A stretch of 64,000 bases of DNA. It comes from Pseudomonas sp. KBS0710 (GTDB lineage: Bacteria > Pseudomonadota > Gammaproteobacteria > Pseudomonadales > Pseudomonadaceae). Location: the NCBI RefSeq assembly GCF_005938045.2, contig NZ_VCCF02000002.1, positions 37,444 through 101,443 of the forward strand, read 5' to 3'. The notes beneath the pieces were generated by a model, which saw only the letters and a list, made by a program, of their open reading frames with translations, was not told the DNA's origin and made no database searches. The stretch's first letter is position 1. The number at the start of each line of letters is the position of its first letter. Positions 37,215 to 48,521 of the stretch are shown in pieces. The position numbers and the translations under genes are program-made.

Positions 37215-37607
37215 TTAGAACACAGTGCAAAGAACTTCGCCGCCGACACCGGCAGCGCGCGCAGCACGATCCGTCATCACACCTTTGTTGGTGGAGACGA
37301 TAGACACGCCCAGACCGCCACGAACTTTCGGCAGATCTTCAGCGGACTTGTACTGACGCAGGCCTGGACGGCTAACGCGCTTCACTTCTTCAATGACCGA
37401 ACGGCCTTCGAAGTACTTCAGCTCGATGGACAGCAGTGGCTTGGTTTCGCTGCTGATCTGATAACCCGCAATGTAGCCTTCGTCTTTCAGGACTTTGGCA
37501 ACAGCTACCTTCAACTTGGAAGATGGCATGCTTACGACGGACTTTTCAGCCATCTGGGCATTACGGATACGAGTTAGCATGTCCGCTAACGGGTCCTGCA
37601 TACTCAT
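37215..37607 (-). CDS. rpsH: 30S ribosomal protein S8
   Basis: 130 residues starting [19 protein letters not shown]8 is a central-domain assembly protein and, in E. coli, the repressor of the spc operon. Here it is preceded by an unusual 208-nt gap with hairpins, a promoter and a candidate switch around its ribosome site (AGGAG, 37622-37618). Confidence 0.98.
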   Translation of the reverse strand: MSMQDPLADMLTRIRNAQMAEKSVVSMPSSKLKVAVAKVLKDEGYIAGYQISSETKPLLSIELKYFEGRSVIEEVKRVSRPGLRQYKSAEDLPKVRGGLGVSIVSTNKGVMTDRAARAAGVGGEVLCTVF

Positions 37608-37608
37608 G

Positions 37609-37649
37609 GGCTAGACGCTCCTAATACAAAAAAATTAGCCTTGCGGCTA
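37609..37649 (-). promoter_or_regulatory. Candidate terminator/ribosome-site switch in the rpsH leader
   Basis: On the minus strand, TAGCC-GCAA-GGCTA (37649-37636) is followed by ATTTTTTTG, a short-stem terminator. The same GGCTA can pair instead with a second TAGCC at 37613-37609, just before the ATG; that pairing would enclose AGGAG. The two structures exclude each other. Confidence 0.45.
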
Positions 37650-37686
37650 CATATGTCGCCGAGAATCTCCGGGCATAAAAAACACG

Positions 37687-37700
37687 GGCTCAGGCGAGCC
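37687..37700 (-). terminator. Small hairpin with T6 tract in the rpsN-rpsH gap
   Basis: GGCTC-GCCT-GAGCC on the minus strand is followed by CGTGTTTTTTATG. Its 5-bp stem makes it a weak terminator candidate, near the predicted transcription start of the rpsH promoter. Confidence 0.4.
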
Positions 37701-37704
37701 GCGT

Positions 37705-37733
37705 ATTTTAGACATACTCCAGAAATGAAACAA
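37705..37733 (-). promoter_or_regulatory. Candidate rpsH promoter inside the spc operon
   Basis: On the minus strand TTGTTT (37733-37728), a 17-nt spacer and TAAAAT (37710-37705). The -35 begins within the right arm of the hairpin at 37731-37750. Confidence 0.5.
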
Positions 37734-37750
37734 GCCCCAAAAGGGGCTTG
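37731..37750 (-). terminator. Hairpin terminator after rpsN
   Basis: CAAGCCCC-TTTT-GGGGCTTG is a perfect 8-bp stem, followed on the minus strand by TTTCATTT. It lies 66 nt after the rpsN stop. Confidence 0.65.
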
Positions 37751-37815
37751 ATCCAGATTCAAGGTCACCGGCGGTCAGTATCTTGCGATTCTGCCCGCCT
37801 GGACGTTGAAAGTAC

Positions 37816-38121
37816 TTACCAGCTGGCTTTAACCAGACCTGGTACGTCACCACGCATTGCCGCTTCACGCAGTTTGTTACGGCCGAGGCCGAACTTGCGG
37901 TAAACGCCGTGTGGACGACCGGTCAGGCGGCAGCGGTTACGCATGCGCGAAGCGCTTGCGTCACGTGGCTGCTTCTGCAGAGCAACTGTTGCTTCCCAAC
38001 GTGCTTCTGGACTTGCGTTCAGATCAACGATGATTGCTTTCAGTGCTGCACGCTTCTTGGCGTACTTGGCAACCGTGAGCTGACGCTTCAGCTCGCGGTT
38101 TTTCATGCTCATCTTGGCCAT
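37816..38121 (-). CDS. rpsN: 30S ribosomal protein S14
   Basis: 101 residues from [14 protein letters not shown] to the conserved [12 protein letters not shown]. It is the long, zinc-free form without CxxC pairs. The frame runs upstream to 38187, but the conserved N-terminus starts at 38121. Confidence 0.98.
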   Translation of the reverse strand: MAKMSMKNRELKRQLTVAKYAKKRAALKAIIVDLNASPEARWEATVALQKQPRDASASRMRNRCRLTGRPHGVYRKFGLGRNKLREAAMRGDVPGLVKASW

Positions 38122-38134
38122 GGTCCTACTCCAA

Positions 38135-38674
38135 TCAGTTGCGGAACGGGAATTTGAAAGCACGCAACAGGGCGCGACCTTCATCATCGTTCTTGGCAGT
38201 GGTGGTCAGGGTGATGTCCAGACCGCGGAGAGCATCGATCTTGTCGTAGTCGATTTCCGGGAAGATGATCTGCTCTTTCACGCCCATGCTGTAGTTACCA
38301 CGACCATCGAAGGACTTGGCATTCAGGCCGCGGAAGTCGCGAACCCGAGGCAGGGAGATCGACAGCAGACGATCCAGGAATTCATACATACGCTCACGGC
38401 GCAGAGTCACTTTGACGCCGATCGGCCAACCTTCACGGACTTTGAAGCCAGCGATGGATTTCCGAGCGTAAGTCACAACGACTTTTTGACCGGTGATCTT
38501 TTCCAGGTCAGCAACAGCGTGCTCGATGACTTTTTTGTCACCGACCGCTTCGCCCAGACCCATGTTCAGGGTGATTTTGGTAACGCGTGGAACTTCCATC
38601 ACGTTCGAAAGCTTAAGTTCTTCCTTAAGCTTCGGTGCGATTTCTTTCCAGTAAATCTCTTTTAGTCGTGCCAT
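38135..38674 (-). CDS. rplE: 50S ribosomal protein L5
   Basis: 179 residues starting [16 protein letters not shown]; the conserved ENMGL-like region reads [16 protein letters not shown]. It binds 5S rRNA and contacts P-site tRNA. Confidence 0.98.
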   Translation of the reverse strand: MARLKEIYWKEIAPKLKEELKLSNVMEVPRVTKITLNMGLGEAVGDKKVIEHAVADLEKITGQKVVVTYARKSIAGFKVREGWPIGVKVTLRRERMYEFLDRLLSISLPRVRDFRGLNAKSFDGRGNYSMGVKEQIIFPEIDYDKIDALRGLDITLTTTAKNDDEGRALLRAFKFPFRN

Positions 38675-38694
38675 GGTCTTCTACCTAGCAGTGT

Positions 38695-39009
38695 TCAAGC
38701 ATCAACCGCTTTTTGGGTCGACTTGAAGACACGAATTTTCTTGCCGTCTTCTACTTTGAAACCAACGCGGTCAGCCTTGTTGGTTTCGCCGTTGAAAATG
38801 GCGACGTTAGAAGCGTCCAGTGGAGCTTCTTTTTCGACGATACCGCCTTGTACGCCCGACATCGGGTTAGGCTTGGTATGACGCTTAACCAGGTTCAGAC
38901 CACCGATAACCAGACGGTTATTAGCGAGAACCTTAAGCACCTTACCGCGCTTACCTTTGTCTTTGCCGGCGATCACGATGATCTCGTCGTCACGACGAAT
39001 CTTTTGCAT
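38695..39009 (-). CDS. rplX: 50S ribosomal protein L24
   Basis: 104 residues with the KOW motif ([15 protein letters not shown]). It is an assembly initiator of the large subunit. Confidence 0.98.
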   Translation of the reverse strand: MQKIRRDDEIIVIAGKDKGKRGKVLKVLANNRLVIGGLNLVKRHTKPNPMSGVQGGIVEKEAPLDASNVAIFNGETNKADRVGFKVEDGKKIRVFKSTQKAVDA

Positions 39010-39020
39010 GTCGGATCTCC

Positions 39021-39389
39021 TTACAGCACTTCTGGGGCGAGCGAGACGATCTTCATGAACTTCTCAGTACGAAGTTCACGGGTCACTGGCCCAAAGATAC
39101 GGGTGCCGATCGGCTCTTGCTTGTTGTTCAGAAGAACAGCAGCGTTGCCATCAAAGCGGATAATGGAGCCATCAGCACGACGTACGCCGTGACGAGTGCG
39201 GACTACAACAGCAGTCATCACTTGGCCTTTTTTCACCTTACCGCGAGGAATTGCTTCCTTCACGGTAACTTTGATGATGTCACCGATACCAGCGTAACGA
39301 CGATGGGAGCCACCCAGCACCTTGATGCACATAACACGGCGAGCGCCGCTGTTATCGGCCACATCGAGCATGGATTGAGTCTGAATCAT
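39021..39389 (-). CDS. rplN: 50S ribosomal protein L14
   Basis: 122 residues starting [21 protein letters not shown]. It is the first gene of the classical spc operon; the 23-nt gap after rpsQ shows no promoter I can recognise. Confidence 0.98.
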   Translation of the reverse strand: MIQTQSMLDVADNSGARRVMCIKVLGGSHRRYAGIGDIIKVTVKEAIPRGKVKKGQVMTAVVVRTRHGVRRADGSIIRFDGNAAVLLNNKQEPIGTRIFGPVTRELRTEKFMKIVSLAPEVL

Positions 39390-39412
39390 ATAATTTCTCC
39401 GACCCCTAGTCC

Positions 39413-39679
39413 TTAGACTTCCACAGCGCGTTCGAGAACATCAACCAGTGCCCAAGACTTGGTCTTGGCCAGCGGACGAGTTTCACGAATAGTGACTTTG
39501 TCGCCGATGTGGCACTGGTTGGTTTCGTCGTGCGCGTGCAGCTTAGTCGAACGCTTAACATATTTACCGTAGATCGGGTGCTTAACGCGACGCTCGATCA
39601 GTACGGTGATGGTTTTGTCCATCTTGTCGCTGACAACACGGCCAGTCAGCGTACGGACAGTCTTTTCGGCTTCAGCCAT
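39413..39679 (-). CDS. rpsQ: 30S ribosomal protein S17
   Basis: 88 residues starting [19 protein letters not shown] fold. An in-frame GTG at 39685 is less likely than the ATG at 39679. It is the last gene of the S10 block. Confidence 0.98.
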   Translation of the reverse strand: MAEAEKTVRTLTGRVVSDKMDKTITVLIERRVKHPIYGKYVKRSTKLHAHDETNQCHIGDKVTIRETRPLAKTKSWALVDVLERAVEV

Positions 39680-39681
39680 GA

Positions 39682-39873
39682 TCACTTACCTGCCTGCTGG
39701 TTGAGCACAGTCTTCACGCGAGCGATGTCACGCTTAACTTGCGAGAGCAGATGAGACTGCCCCAACTGGCCAGTTGCTTTCTGCATACGCAGATTGAACT
39801 GGTCGCGCAGCAGGCCGAGCAGTTGCTCGTTCAGCTGCTGTGCGGATTTTTCACGAAGTTCATTCGCTTTCAT
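39682..39873 (-). CDS. rpmC: 50S ribosomal protein L29
   Basis: 63 residues, [20 protein letters not shown] and on, two-helix hairpin. Its ATG overlaps the rplP stop (TGATG). It lies at the tunnel exit. Confidence 0.98.
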
Positions 39874-40286
39874 CACATCACCGTCCGTTTAACAAAGGCG
39901 GTGGCGAGCGGCAGCTTTGCAGCAGCCAGGGCAAAAGCCTCACGCGCCAGCTCTTCAGTTACACCCTCGATTTCATACAGGACTTTGCCTGGCTGAATCT
40001 GGGCTACCCAGTATTCCACGTTACCCTTACCTTTACCCATCCGAACCTCGAGAGGTTTTTTGGAGATCGGCTTGTCCGGGAATACACGGATCCAGATCTT
40101 GCCGCCACGTTTAACGTGACGGGTCAGTGCACGACGCGCTGACTCGATCTGACGAGCGGTGAGACGACCACGAGCTACAGACTTCAGCGCGAACTCGCCG
40201 AAGCTGACTTTGCTACCGCGCTGAGCCAGACCACGGTTGTGGCCTGTCATCTGCTTGCGGAACTTCGTACGCTTTGGTTGCAACAT
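39873..40286 (-). CDS. rplP: 50S ribosomal protein L16
   Basis: 137 residues starting [19 protein letters not shown]. The conserved loop Arg region ([15 protein letters not shown]) is intact. It lies near the A-site tRNA. Confidence 0.98.
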
Positions 40287-40298
40287 TTGGCGTACCCC

Positions 40299-40985
40299 TT
40301 ACTTAGCAGCTTTTTTACGAGGCGCTGGTGCTTGTGGTTTCAGTTCTTCTTGGCGACCACCAATTACTTCGCCTTTGAAGATCCAAACCTTTACACCGAT
40401 CACACCGTAAGTGGTGTGAGCTTCGTAGTTGGCATAGTCGATGTCGGCACGCAGGGTGTGCAGTGGCACACGACCTTCGCGATACCATTCAGTACGTGCG
40501 ATTTCAGCACCGCCGAGACGACCGCTCACTTGGATTTTGATGCCTTTGGCACCAATGCGCATGGCGTTCTGTACAGCGCGCTTCATAGCGCGACGGAACA
40601 TTACGCGACGCTCCAGCTGCTGAGCTACGCTCTGCGCAACCAGCATACCGTCGAGCTCCGGCTTGCGGATCTCTTCGATATTGATGTGCACAGGCACACC
40701 CATTTGCTTGGTCAGGTCCTGACGCAGTTTCTCAACATCTTCACCTTTCTTCCCGATAACGATACCTGGACGAGCGGTGTGGATGGTGATACGTGCAGTT
40801 TGTGCCGGACGATGGATATCGATACGGCTTACGGACGCGCTTTTTAGTTTGTCTTGGAGATACTCACGCACCTTCAGATCAGCGAACAAATAGTCCGCAT
40901 AAGTCCGACCGTCTGCGTACCAGACGGAGGTGTGCTCCTTGACGATTCCCAGGCGAATGCCAATGGGATGTACTTTCTGACCCAT
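40299..40985 (-). CDS. rpsC: 30S ribosomal protein S3
   Basis: 228 residues starting [14 protein letters not shown], with a KH domain ([17 protein letters not shown]). The open frame extends upstream to 41069, but the conserved start is at 40985. It forms part of the mRNA entry helicase site. Confidence 0.98.
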
Positions 40986-40998
40986 CTCTTCGACTCCG

Positions 40999-41331
40999 TT
41001 ACTTGTCAGCAACCTTGACAGTGATATGGCAAGACCGCTTGACGATGCGATCAGCACGGCCTTTGGCACGTGGCATGATGCGCTTCAGCGAACGCCCTTC
41101 GTTGACGAAAACGGTGCTGACCTTCAGGTCATCAACGTCTGCGCCTTCGTTATGCTCGGCGTTGGCTACGGCCGACTCCAGCACTTTCTTCATGATCTCG
41201 GCGGCTTTCTTACTGCTGAAAGCCAACAGGTTGAGCGCTTCGCCCACCTTCTTCCCGCGGATCTGGTCGGCGACCAAGCGGGCTTTCTGGGCGGAGATTC
41301 GAGCGCCCGACAACTTAGCGGCTACTTCCAT
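40999..41331 (-). CDS. rplV: 50S ribosomal protein L22
   Basis: 110 residues, [20 protein letters not shown] and on. The tunnel-lining beta hairpin around [17 protein letters not shown] is intact, with no insertion or deletion suggesting macrolide resistance. Confidence 0.98.
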
Positions 41332-41342
41332 TTCCTAACCCC

Positions 41343-41618
41343 TTAACGCTTGGCTTTCTTGTCTGCCACGTGCCCACGATAAGTGCGGGTACCGGCAAAC
41401 TCGCCCAGTTTGTGGCCGACCATGTCTTCGTTAACGAGAACTGGGACGTGTTGACGACCGTTGTGTACTGCGATGGTCAAACCGACCATTTGTGGCAGGA
41501 TCATCGAACGACGCGACCAGGTTTTAACTGGTTTGCGATCGTTCTTTTCCGCCGCCACTTCGATCTTCTTCAGTAGGTGAAGATCAATAAAAGGACCTTT
41601 TTTCAGAGAACGTGGCAC
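41343..41618 (-). CDS. rpsS: 30S ribosomal protein S19
   Basis: 91 residues starting [18 protein letters not shown] and ending [11 protein letters not shown]. It contacts S13 in the small-subunit head. Confidence 0.98.
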   Translation of the reverse strand: MPRSLKKGPFIDLHLLKKIEVAAEKNDRKPVKTWSRRSMILPQMVGLTIAVHNGRQHVPVLVNEDMVGHKLGEFAGTRTYRGHVADKKAKR

Positions 41619-41634
41619 TGTCGTATCCCTCTAT

Positions 41635-42459
41635 TTACTTGCGACGACGGACGATCATTTTGTCGGTACGCTTATTACCACGAGTCTTCGCGCCCTTAGT
41701 CGGGAAGCCCCATGGCGATACCGGATGACGACCACCAGAGGTACGACCTTCACCACCACCGTGTGGGTGGTCAACCGGGTTCATGGCAACACCACGAACG
41801 GTTGGGCGAACGCCACGCCAGCGTTTGGCACCAGCTTTACCCAGCGAACGCAGGCTGTGCTCGGAGTTCGAGACTTCACCCAGGGTCGCGCGGCATTCAG
41901 CCAGCACTTTACGCATCTCACCAGAACGCAGACGCAGGGTCACGTAGACACCTTCACGAGCGATCAGCTGAGCCGAAGCACCAGCGGAACGAGCGATTTG
42001 CGCGCCTTTACCTGGCTTCAATTCGATGCCGTGTACGGTGCTACCAACTGGAATGTTACGCAGTTGCAGAGCGTTGCCCGGCTTGATCGGCGCCAAAGCA
42101 CCTGCGATCAGCTGGTCACCAGCACTCACGCCTTTAGGGGCGATGATGTAGCGACGCTCGCCATCTGCGTACAGCAGCAGAGCGATGTGAGCAGTACGGT
42201 TTGGATCGTATTCAATACGCTCGACAGTGGCAGAGATGCCATCTTTGTCGTTGCGACGGAAATCGACCAGACGATAATGCTGCTTATGGCCACCACCGAT
42301 GTGACGAGTGGTAATACGACCATTGTTGTTACGACCACCAGTCTTCGATTTTTTCTCGAGCAGCGGTGCGTGAGGAGCGCCTTTATGCAGCTCCTGGTTG
42401 ACCACCTTGACCACAAAACGGCGGCCAGGGGAAGTCGGTTTGCATTTAACGATTGCCAT
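41635..42459 (-). CDS. rplB: 50S ribosomal protein L2
   Basis: 274 residues, including the [22 protein letters not shown] segment whose His near 229 supports peptidyl transfer. It is one of the most conserved ribosomal proteins. Confidence 0.99.
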   Translation of the reverse strand: MAIVKCKPTSPGRRFVVKVVNQELHKGAPHAPLLEKKSKTGGRNNNGRITTRHIGGGHKQHYRLVDFRRNDKDGISATVERIEYDPNRTAHIALLLYADGERRYIIAPKGVSAGDQLIAGALAPIKPGNALQLRNIPVGSTVHGIELKPGKGAQIARSAGASAQLIAREGVYVTLRLRSGEMRKVLAECRATLGEVSNSEHSLRSLGKAGAKRWRGVRPTVRGVAMNPVDHPHGGGEGRTSGGRHPVSPWGFPTKGAKTRGNKRTDKMIVRRRK

Positions 42460-42473
42460 GATGCACCCCTTCC

Positions 42474-42773
42474 TTACTCAGCACTGCTGCTGAAATCGAG
42501 ATCTTGGCCTGGCTGAAGGGAGATAACTGCCTTCTTCCAGTCATTACGCTTGCCCAGACCGCGAGCAGTGCGCTTGCTCTTACCCAGAACATTCAGGGTA
42601 GTAACACGCTCTACTTTCACGCTGAACAGGCTTTCGACGGCCTTCTTGATTTCCAGCTTGGTTGCGTCAGTTGCAACCTTGAAAACGAACTGGCCTTTCT
42701 TGTCAGCCAGAACCGTAGCCTTTTCGGAAACGTGCGGGCCAAGCAGAACTTTAAATACGCGTTCCTGGTTCAT
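42474..42773 (-). CDS. rplW: 50S ribosomal protein L23
   Basis: 99 residues starting [19 protein letters not shown]. It is the docking site for trigger factor and SRP at the tunnel exit. Its ATG overlaps the rplD stop by 4 nt. Confidence 0.98.
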
Positions 42774-43372
42774 CCCAGCAGCTCCTCGAATTTCTTCACG
42801 GCCGACACGGTGATCAACACCTTGTCGTATGCGATCAGACTAACTGGATCGGAACCTTGCACGTCACGTACATCAACGTGTGGCAGGTTGCGAGCAGCCA
42901 GGTACAGGTTCTGATCAACAGCTTCAGACACGATCAAAACATCGGTCAGGCTCATGTTGTTCAGTTTGCCCAGCAGATCTTTGGTTTTTGGACTTTCAAC
43001 AGCGAAGTCCTGAACCACGACCAGGCGATCAGTACGCACGAGTTCAGCAAGGATGGAGCGCAGTGCTGCGCGATACATCTTCTTGTTGAGCTTCTGAGTG
43101 TGATCCTGCGGACGAGCTGCGAAAGTGGTACCGCCGCCACGCCAGATTGGGCTACGGATAGTACCGGCACGAGCACGGCCAGTACCTTTCTGACGCCAAG
43201 GGCGCTTACCGCCACCACGTACGTCGGAACGGGTCTTTTGCTGCTTGCTACCTTGACGGCCGCCGGCCATGTAGGCCACGACTGCTTGGTGAACCAGCGT
43301 CTCGTTGAATTCGCCGCCAAATGTCAGTTCGGAAACTTCGATCGCTTGAGCGTCATTTACATTTAATTGCAT
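42770..43372 (-). CDS. rplD: 50S ribosomal protein L4
   Basis: 200 residues starting [20 protein letters not shown], with the tunnel loop ([21 protein letters not shown]). In E. coli, L4 represses its own operon through the S10 leader; the leader here is far shorter (about 55 nt). Confidence 0.98.
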
Positions 43373-43384
43373 GTCAGCTTCCCC

Positions 43385-44020
43385 TTAACCGCGAGCCTTG
43401 GCCGCTGGACGTACAACCAGGTTGCCGCCAGTAGCGCCAGGAACAGCACCCTTGACCAACAACAGATTGCGTTCAGCGTCGACGCGCACTACTTCGAGGG
43501 ACTGCACGGTCACGCGCTCAGCGCCCATATGACCGGACATTTTTTTGCCCTTGAATACACGACCAGGAGTCTGGCACTGGCCAATAGAGCCCGGGACGCG
43601 GTGGGAAACGGAGTTACCGTGAGTGTTGTCTTGGCCACGGAAATTCCAACGCTTGATCGTACCCTGGAAGCCTTTACCTTTGGACTGACCGGTTACATCA
43701 ACCAGTTGACCAGCGGCGAAGATTTCAGCGTTGATCAGATCGCCAGCCTGGTAGTCGCCGTCTTCGAGACGGAACTCCATAACAGTGCGACCAGCTGCAA
43801 CGTTTGCTTTAGCGAAGTGACCTGCTTGAGCAGCAGTCACACGCGAAGCGCGACGCTCGCCGACAGTGACTTGCACTGCACGATAGCCATCGGTTTCTTC
43901 AGTTTTGAACTGGGTGACGCGATTCGGCTCGATCTCAATGACCGTGACCGGAATGGAGACACCTTCTTCGGTGAAAATACGGGTCATACCGCATTTACGA
44001 CCGACTACACCAATAGTCAT
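43385..44020 (-). CDS. rplC: 50S ribosomal protein L3
   Basis: 211 residues starting [20 protein letters not shown]; the [18 protein letters not shown] loop near the peptidyl transferase centre is present. The conserved start is at 44020, 33 nt inside the open frame. Confidence 0.98.
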   Translation of the reverse strand: MTIGVVGRKCGMTRIFTEEGVSIPVTVIEIEPNRVTQFKTEETDGYRAVQVTVGERRASRVTAAQAGHFAKANVAAGRTVMEFRLEDGDYQAGDLINAEIFAAGQLVDVTGQSKGKGFQGTIKRWNFRGQDNTHGNSVSHRVPGSIGQCQTPGRVFKGKKMSGHMGAERVTVQSLEVVRVDAERNLLLVKGAVPGATGGNLVVRPAAKARG

Positions 44021-44101
44021 GTTGTAAACCTCATGAGTGTACGGGGCTTTCACCCGCTATGGCCGCCCATTTCAGAGCGTTACACGACTAAGACCCAAGT
44101 C

Positions 44102-44413
44102 TTAGCCGAGGCTGATCTGTACTTCCACACCGGCCGCCAGATCAAGCTTCATAAGTGCATCAACGGTTTTATCCGTTGGCTGGACGATGTCCAGTACGCG
44201 CTTATGAGTACGGATCTCGTACTGGTCACGCGCGTCTTTGTTGACGTGCGGGGAGACCAGAACGGTGAACCGTTCTTTACGGGTAGGCAGTGGAATTGGA
44301 CCACGCACTTGAGCACCAGTACGTTTCGCGGTTTCCACGATTTCCTGGGTGGATTGGTCGATCAGGCGATGGTCAAAAGCCTTCAACCTGATACGGATTT
44401 GCTGATTTTGCAT
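44102..44413 (-). CDS. rpsJ: 30S ribosomal protein S10
   Basis: 103 residues starting [20 protein letters not shown]10 (NusE) also acts in transcription antitermination with NusB. It is the first gene of the S10 operon, preceded by a strong promoter. Confidence 0.98.
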
Positions 44414-44475
44414 TGGATTTCAGACTCCGGCTGCTATTCCCAGCGAGCGCAATACGCCCGTTAAAAGGAGGCGCA

Positions 44476-44504
44476 ATTCTATAGACGGCCCTGATAGGTG
44501 TCAA
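44476..44504 (-). promoter_or_regulatory. S10 operon promoter
   Basis: On the minus strand, a perfect TTGACA (44504-44499), a 17-nt spacer and TAGAAT (44481-44476). The start should be near 44469, giving a leader of about 55 nt before rpsJ. Confidence 0.82.
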
Positions 44505-44510
44505 CCCAAT

Positions 44511-44541
44511 AAAAAAGGCCCCCGCTGAGCGGGGGCCTTTT
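44511..44541 (-). terminator. tuf terminator
   Basis: GGCCCCCGC-TCA-GCGGGGGCC is a near-perfect GC stem flanked by A4 and T6 tracts on the minus strand. It directly precedes the S10 promoter. Confidence 0.93.
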
Positions 44542-44572
44542 CAAAACATCAGAGCTATCTCAGAAGAGATAA

Positions 44573-45766
44573 TTACTCGATGATTTTAGCTACAACGCCA
44601 GCACCAACGGTACGGCCGCCTTCACGGATTGCGAAACGCAGACCGTCTTCCATAGCGATGGTTTTGATCAGGGTGACAACCATTTTGATGTTGTCGCCTG
44701 GCATTACCATTTCTACGCCTTCCGGCAGTTCGCAGTTACCGGTTACGTCGGTAGTACGGAAGTAGAACTGTGGACGGTAGCCTTTGAAGAACGGAGTGTG
44801 ACGACCGCCTTCTTCTTTGCTCAGCACGTACACTTCAGCTTCGAACTTGGTGTGCGGCTTAACCGAACCTGGCTTAACCAGAACCTGGCCACGCTCAACG
44901 TCGTCACGCTTGGTACCACGCAGCAGAACGCCGCAGTTCTCGCCTGCACGACCTTCGTCGAGCAGTTTACGGAACATTTCAACACCGGTGCAGGTGGTGA
45001 CGGTAGTGTCACGCAGACCAACGATTTCCAGTGGATCTTGAACCTTAACGATACCGCGCTCGATACGACCAGTTACAACAGTACCGCGACCGGAGATCGA
45101 GAATACGTCTTCGATTGGCATCAGGAACGGCTTGTCGATAACACGAACTGGATCTGGGATGTAGCTGTCCAGAGTTTCAACCAGTTTACGAACGGACGTG
45201 GTGCCCATTTCGTTATCGTCTTTGCCTTCCAGAGCCATACGAGCAGAACCGATGATGATCGGAGTGTCGTCGCCTGGGAAGTCGTAAGTGCTCAGCAGGT
45301 CGCGCACTTCCATCTCAACCAGTTCCAGCAGCTCAGCGTCGTCTACCAGGTCAGCCTTGTTCAGGTAAACCACGATGTACGGAACGCCTACCTGGCGGGA
45401 CAGCAGGATGTGCTCACGGGTTTGTGGCATCGGACCATCAGCGGCCGAGCAAACCAGGATCGCGCCGTCCATCTGGGCAGCACCGGTGATCATGTTCTTC
45501 ACATAGTCAGCGTGACCTGGGCAGTCAACGTGAGCGTAGTGACGGATCAGCGAGTTGTATTCAACGTGCGCGGTGTTGATGGTGATACCACGAGCTTTTT
45601 CTTCTGGAGCGCTGTCGATTTTATCGAAATCAACGATTGCGGAACCGAAAACTTCGGAGCAAACGCGAGTCAGAGCAGCAGTCAGAGTGGTTTTACCGTG
45701 GTCAACGTGACCGATGGTGCCAACGTTGACGTGCGGTAGGGAACGATCAAATTTTTCTTTAGCCAC
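44573..45766 (-). CDS. tuf: Elongation factor Tu
   Basis: 397 residues with P-loop GHVDHGKT (19-26), switch [15 protein letters not shown] and NKADLVDD, then domains 2 and 3. It delivers aminoacyl-tRNA to the ribosome. It is the last gene of the str operon, 30 nt after fusA. It is the only tuf in the window; the copy often found near secE is absent (see 61088-61248). Confidence 0.99.
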   Translation of the reverse strand: MAKEKFDRSLPHVNVGTIGHVDHGKTTLTAALTRVCSEVFGSAIVDFDKIDSAPEEKARGITINTAHVEYNSLIRHYAHVDCPGHADYVKNMITGAAQMDGAILVCSAADGPMPQTREHILLSRQVGVPYIVVYLNKADLVDDAELLELVEMEVRDLLSTYDFPGDDTPIIIGSARMALEGKDDNEMGTTSVRKLVETLDSYIPDPVRVIDKPFLMPIEDVFSISGRGTVVTGRIERGIVKVQDPLEIVGLRDTTVTTCTGVEMFRKLLDEGRAGENCGVLLRGTKRDDVERGQVLVKPGSVKPHTKFEAEVYVLSKEEGGRHTPFFKGYRPQFYFRTTDVTGNCELPEGVEMVMPGDNIKMVVTLIKTIAMEDGLRFAIREGGRTVGAGVVAKIIE

Positions 45767-45796
45767 GACAATTAACTCCTTGCCTAAAGGACTGAA

Positions 45797-47902
45797 TCAG
45801 CCTTGTTTTTTGGATACAGTTTCAGCGATGTGCGCCGGAGCTGTGTTGTATTTTTTGAATTCCATAGAGTAGCTTGCGCGACCCTGGGACATGGAGCGAA
45901 CGTCGGTCGCATAACCGAACATCTCACCCAACGGAACCTCGGCGCGAATCACTTTGCCGGAAACCGTGTCTTCCATACCCAAGATCATGCCGCGACGACG
46001 GTTAAGGTCGCCCATGACATCACCCATATAGTCTTCAGGTGTAACAACTTCTACCGCCATGATTGGCTCAAGCAACTCACCACCGCCCTTCTGGGCCAGT
46101 TGCTTGGTTGCCATGGAAGCAGCCACCTTAAACGCCATCTCGTTGGAGTCGACGTCGTGGTAAGAACCGTCAAAAACGGTTGCTTTCAGGCCGATCAGCG
46201 GATAGCCGGCAACAACACCGTTCTTCATCTGCTCTTCGATGCCCTTCTGGATAGCAGGGATGTATTCCTTAGGAACAACACCACCGACTACTTCGTTCAC
46301 GAATTGCAGACCTTCCTGACCTTCGTCAGCAGGCGCAAAACGGATCCAGCAGTGACCGAACTGACCACGACCGCCGGACTGACGAACGAACTTGCCTTCG
46401 ATTTCACAGTTCTTCGTGATGCGCTCACGATAGGAAACCTGAGGCTTACCGATGTTGGCTTCGACGTTGAACTCACGGCGCATCCGGTCAACCAGGATGT
46501 CCAGGTGCAGCTCGCCCATGCCGGAGATGATCGTTTGACCAGTCTCTTCATCAGTCTTGACGCGGAAAGATGGATCTTCCTGAGCAAGTTTGCCCAGAGC
46601 GATACCCATTTTTTCCTGGTCATCCTTGGTCTTAGGCTCTACGGCAACCGAAATAACCGGCTCCGGGAAGTCCATACGAACCAGGATGATTGGCTTGTCA
46701 GCGTTGCACAAGGTTTCACCAGTGGTGACGTCCTTCATGCCGATCAAGGCCGCGATGTCACCAGCGCGTACTTCCTTGATCTCTTCGCGGGCGTTTGCGT
46801 GCATTTGCACCATACGACCCACGCGCTCTTTCTTGCCTTTAACCGAGTTGATCACGCCGTCGCCGGAGTTCAACACGCCCGAGTAAACGCGGACGAAGGT
46901 CAAGGTACCCACGAATGGGTCAGTGGCAATTTTGAATGCCAAAGCGGAGAACGGTTCTGCGTCGTCTGCATGACGCTCCAGCTCGATAGTCTCGTCATCC
47001 GGGTCAGTACCCTTGATGGCAGGAATATCCACTGGTGCCGGCAGGTAGTCGATCACAGCATCGAGAACCAGGGGAACACCCTTGTTCTTGAACGAGGAAC
47101 CGCAAACAGCCAAGACGATCTCACCAGCGATAGTACGCTGACGCAGAGCAGCCTTGATTTCCACGTTGGTGAGTTCTTCACCTTCGAGGTACTTGTTCAT
47201 CAGCTCTTCGTTGGCTTCAGCCGCAGCTTCAACCATGTTGTTGCGCCATTCGTCAGCCAGTTCCTGCAGTTCAGCAGGGATAGGCTTGCGAACCGGAACC
47301 ATACCTTTGTCAGCATCGTTCCAGTAAACAGCTTCCATGGTCAGCAGATCGATCTGGCCCTGGAAGTTGTCTTCGGAACCGATAGCCAACTGGATTGGCA
47401 CCGGGGTGTGACCCAGGCGCTGCTTGATCTGACCGATCACGCGCAGGAAGTTGGCACCAGCACGGTCCATCTTGTTTACGTAAACAAGACGTGGAACGCC
47501 GTATTTGTTGGCTTGACGCCATACGGTTTCCGACTGAGGCTCAACACCCGAGGTACCGCAGAACACAACGACAGCGCCGTCGAGTACGCGCAGGGAACGC
47601 TCAACTTCAATGGTGAAGTCTACGTGGCCCGGGGTATCGATTACGTTGAAGCGGTGCTCATCCTTGTACTGCTTCTCGGAACCTTTCCAGAAGGCGGTAA
47701 TAGCAGCAGAAGTAATGGTAATACCACGCTCCTGCTCCTGAACCATCCAGTCTGTGGTCGCGGCGCCGTCATGCACCTCGCCCATCTTGTGACTTTTGCC
47801 GGTGTAAAACAGTACGCGCTCGGTGGTGGTGGTTTTACCAGCATCCACGTGAGCAACGATACCGATGTTACGGTAGCGGCTAATCGGAGTAGTACGAGCC
47901 AT
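45797..47902 (-). CDS. fusA: Elongation factor G
   Basis: 701 residues with G1 [25 protein letters not shown] and NKMDRAGA in the GTPase domain, then the five-domain translocase body. It catalyses translocation and ribosome recycling. Confidence 0.99.
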   Translation of the reverse strand: MARTTPISRYRNIGIVAHVDAGKTTTTERVLFYTGKSHKMGEVHDGAATTDWMVQEQERGITITSAAITAFWKGSEKQYKDEHRFNVIDTPGHVDFTIEVERSLRVLDGAVVVFCGTSGVEPQSETVWRQANKYGVPRLVYVNKMDRAGANFLRVIGQIKQRLGHTPVPIQLAIGSEDNFQGQIDLLTMEAVYWNDADKGMVPVRKPIPAELQELADEWRNNMVEAAAEANEELMNKYLEGEELTNVEIKAALRQRTIAGEIVLAVCGSSFKNKGVPLVLDAVIDYLPAPVDIPAIKGTDPDDETIELERHADDAEPFSALAFKIATDPFVGTLTFVRVYSGVLNSGDGVINSVKGKKERVGRMVQMHANAREEIKEVRAGDIAALIGMKDVTTGETLCNADKPIILVRMDFPEPVISVAVEPKTKDDQEKMGIALGKLAQEDPSFRVKTDEETGQTIISGMGELHLDILVDRMRREFNVEANIGKPQVSYRERITKNCEIEGKFVRQSGGRGQFGHCWIRFAPADEGQEGLQFVNEVVGGVVPKEYIPAIQKGIEEQMKNGVVAGYPLIGLKATVFDGSYHDVDSNEMAFKVAASMATKQLAQKGGGELLEPIMAVEVVTPEDYMGDVMGDLNRRRGMILGMEDTVSGKVIRAEVPLGEMFGYATDVRSMSQGRASYSMEFKKYNTAPAHIAETVSKKQG

Positions 47903-47932
47903 AAAGCCCTCGCAAAATTAGTGAAGCTAAGA

Positions 47933-48424
<492 letters not shown>

Positions 48425-48521
48425 TCAGGTTCGTTCGGAATCGGTGCCCTTTCGGGACGCCTCCGACCTTACTCTTATCGACTCAGAAAATAAGATGATT
48501 CAGTTTTACAAAAAGCCGCTA

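Noticed and set aside
37647..37868. 73-codon minus-strand frame in the rpsN-rpsH gap
   Set aside because: Starts inside rpsN and runs through the hairpins; no ribosome site and implausible composition. A tiny leader peptide cannot be fully excluded.
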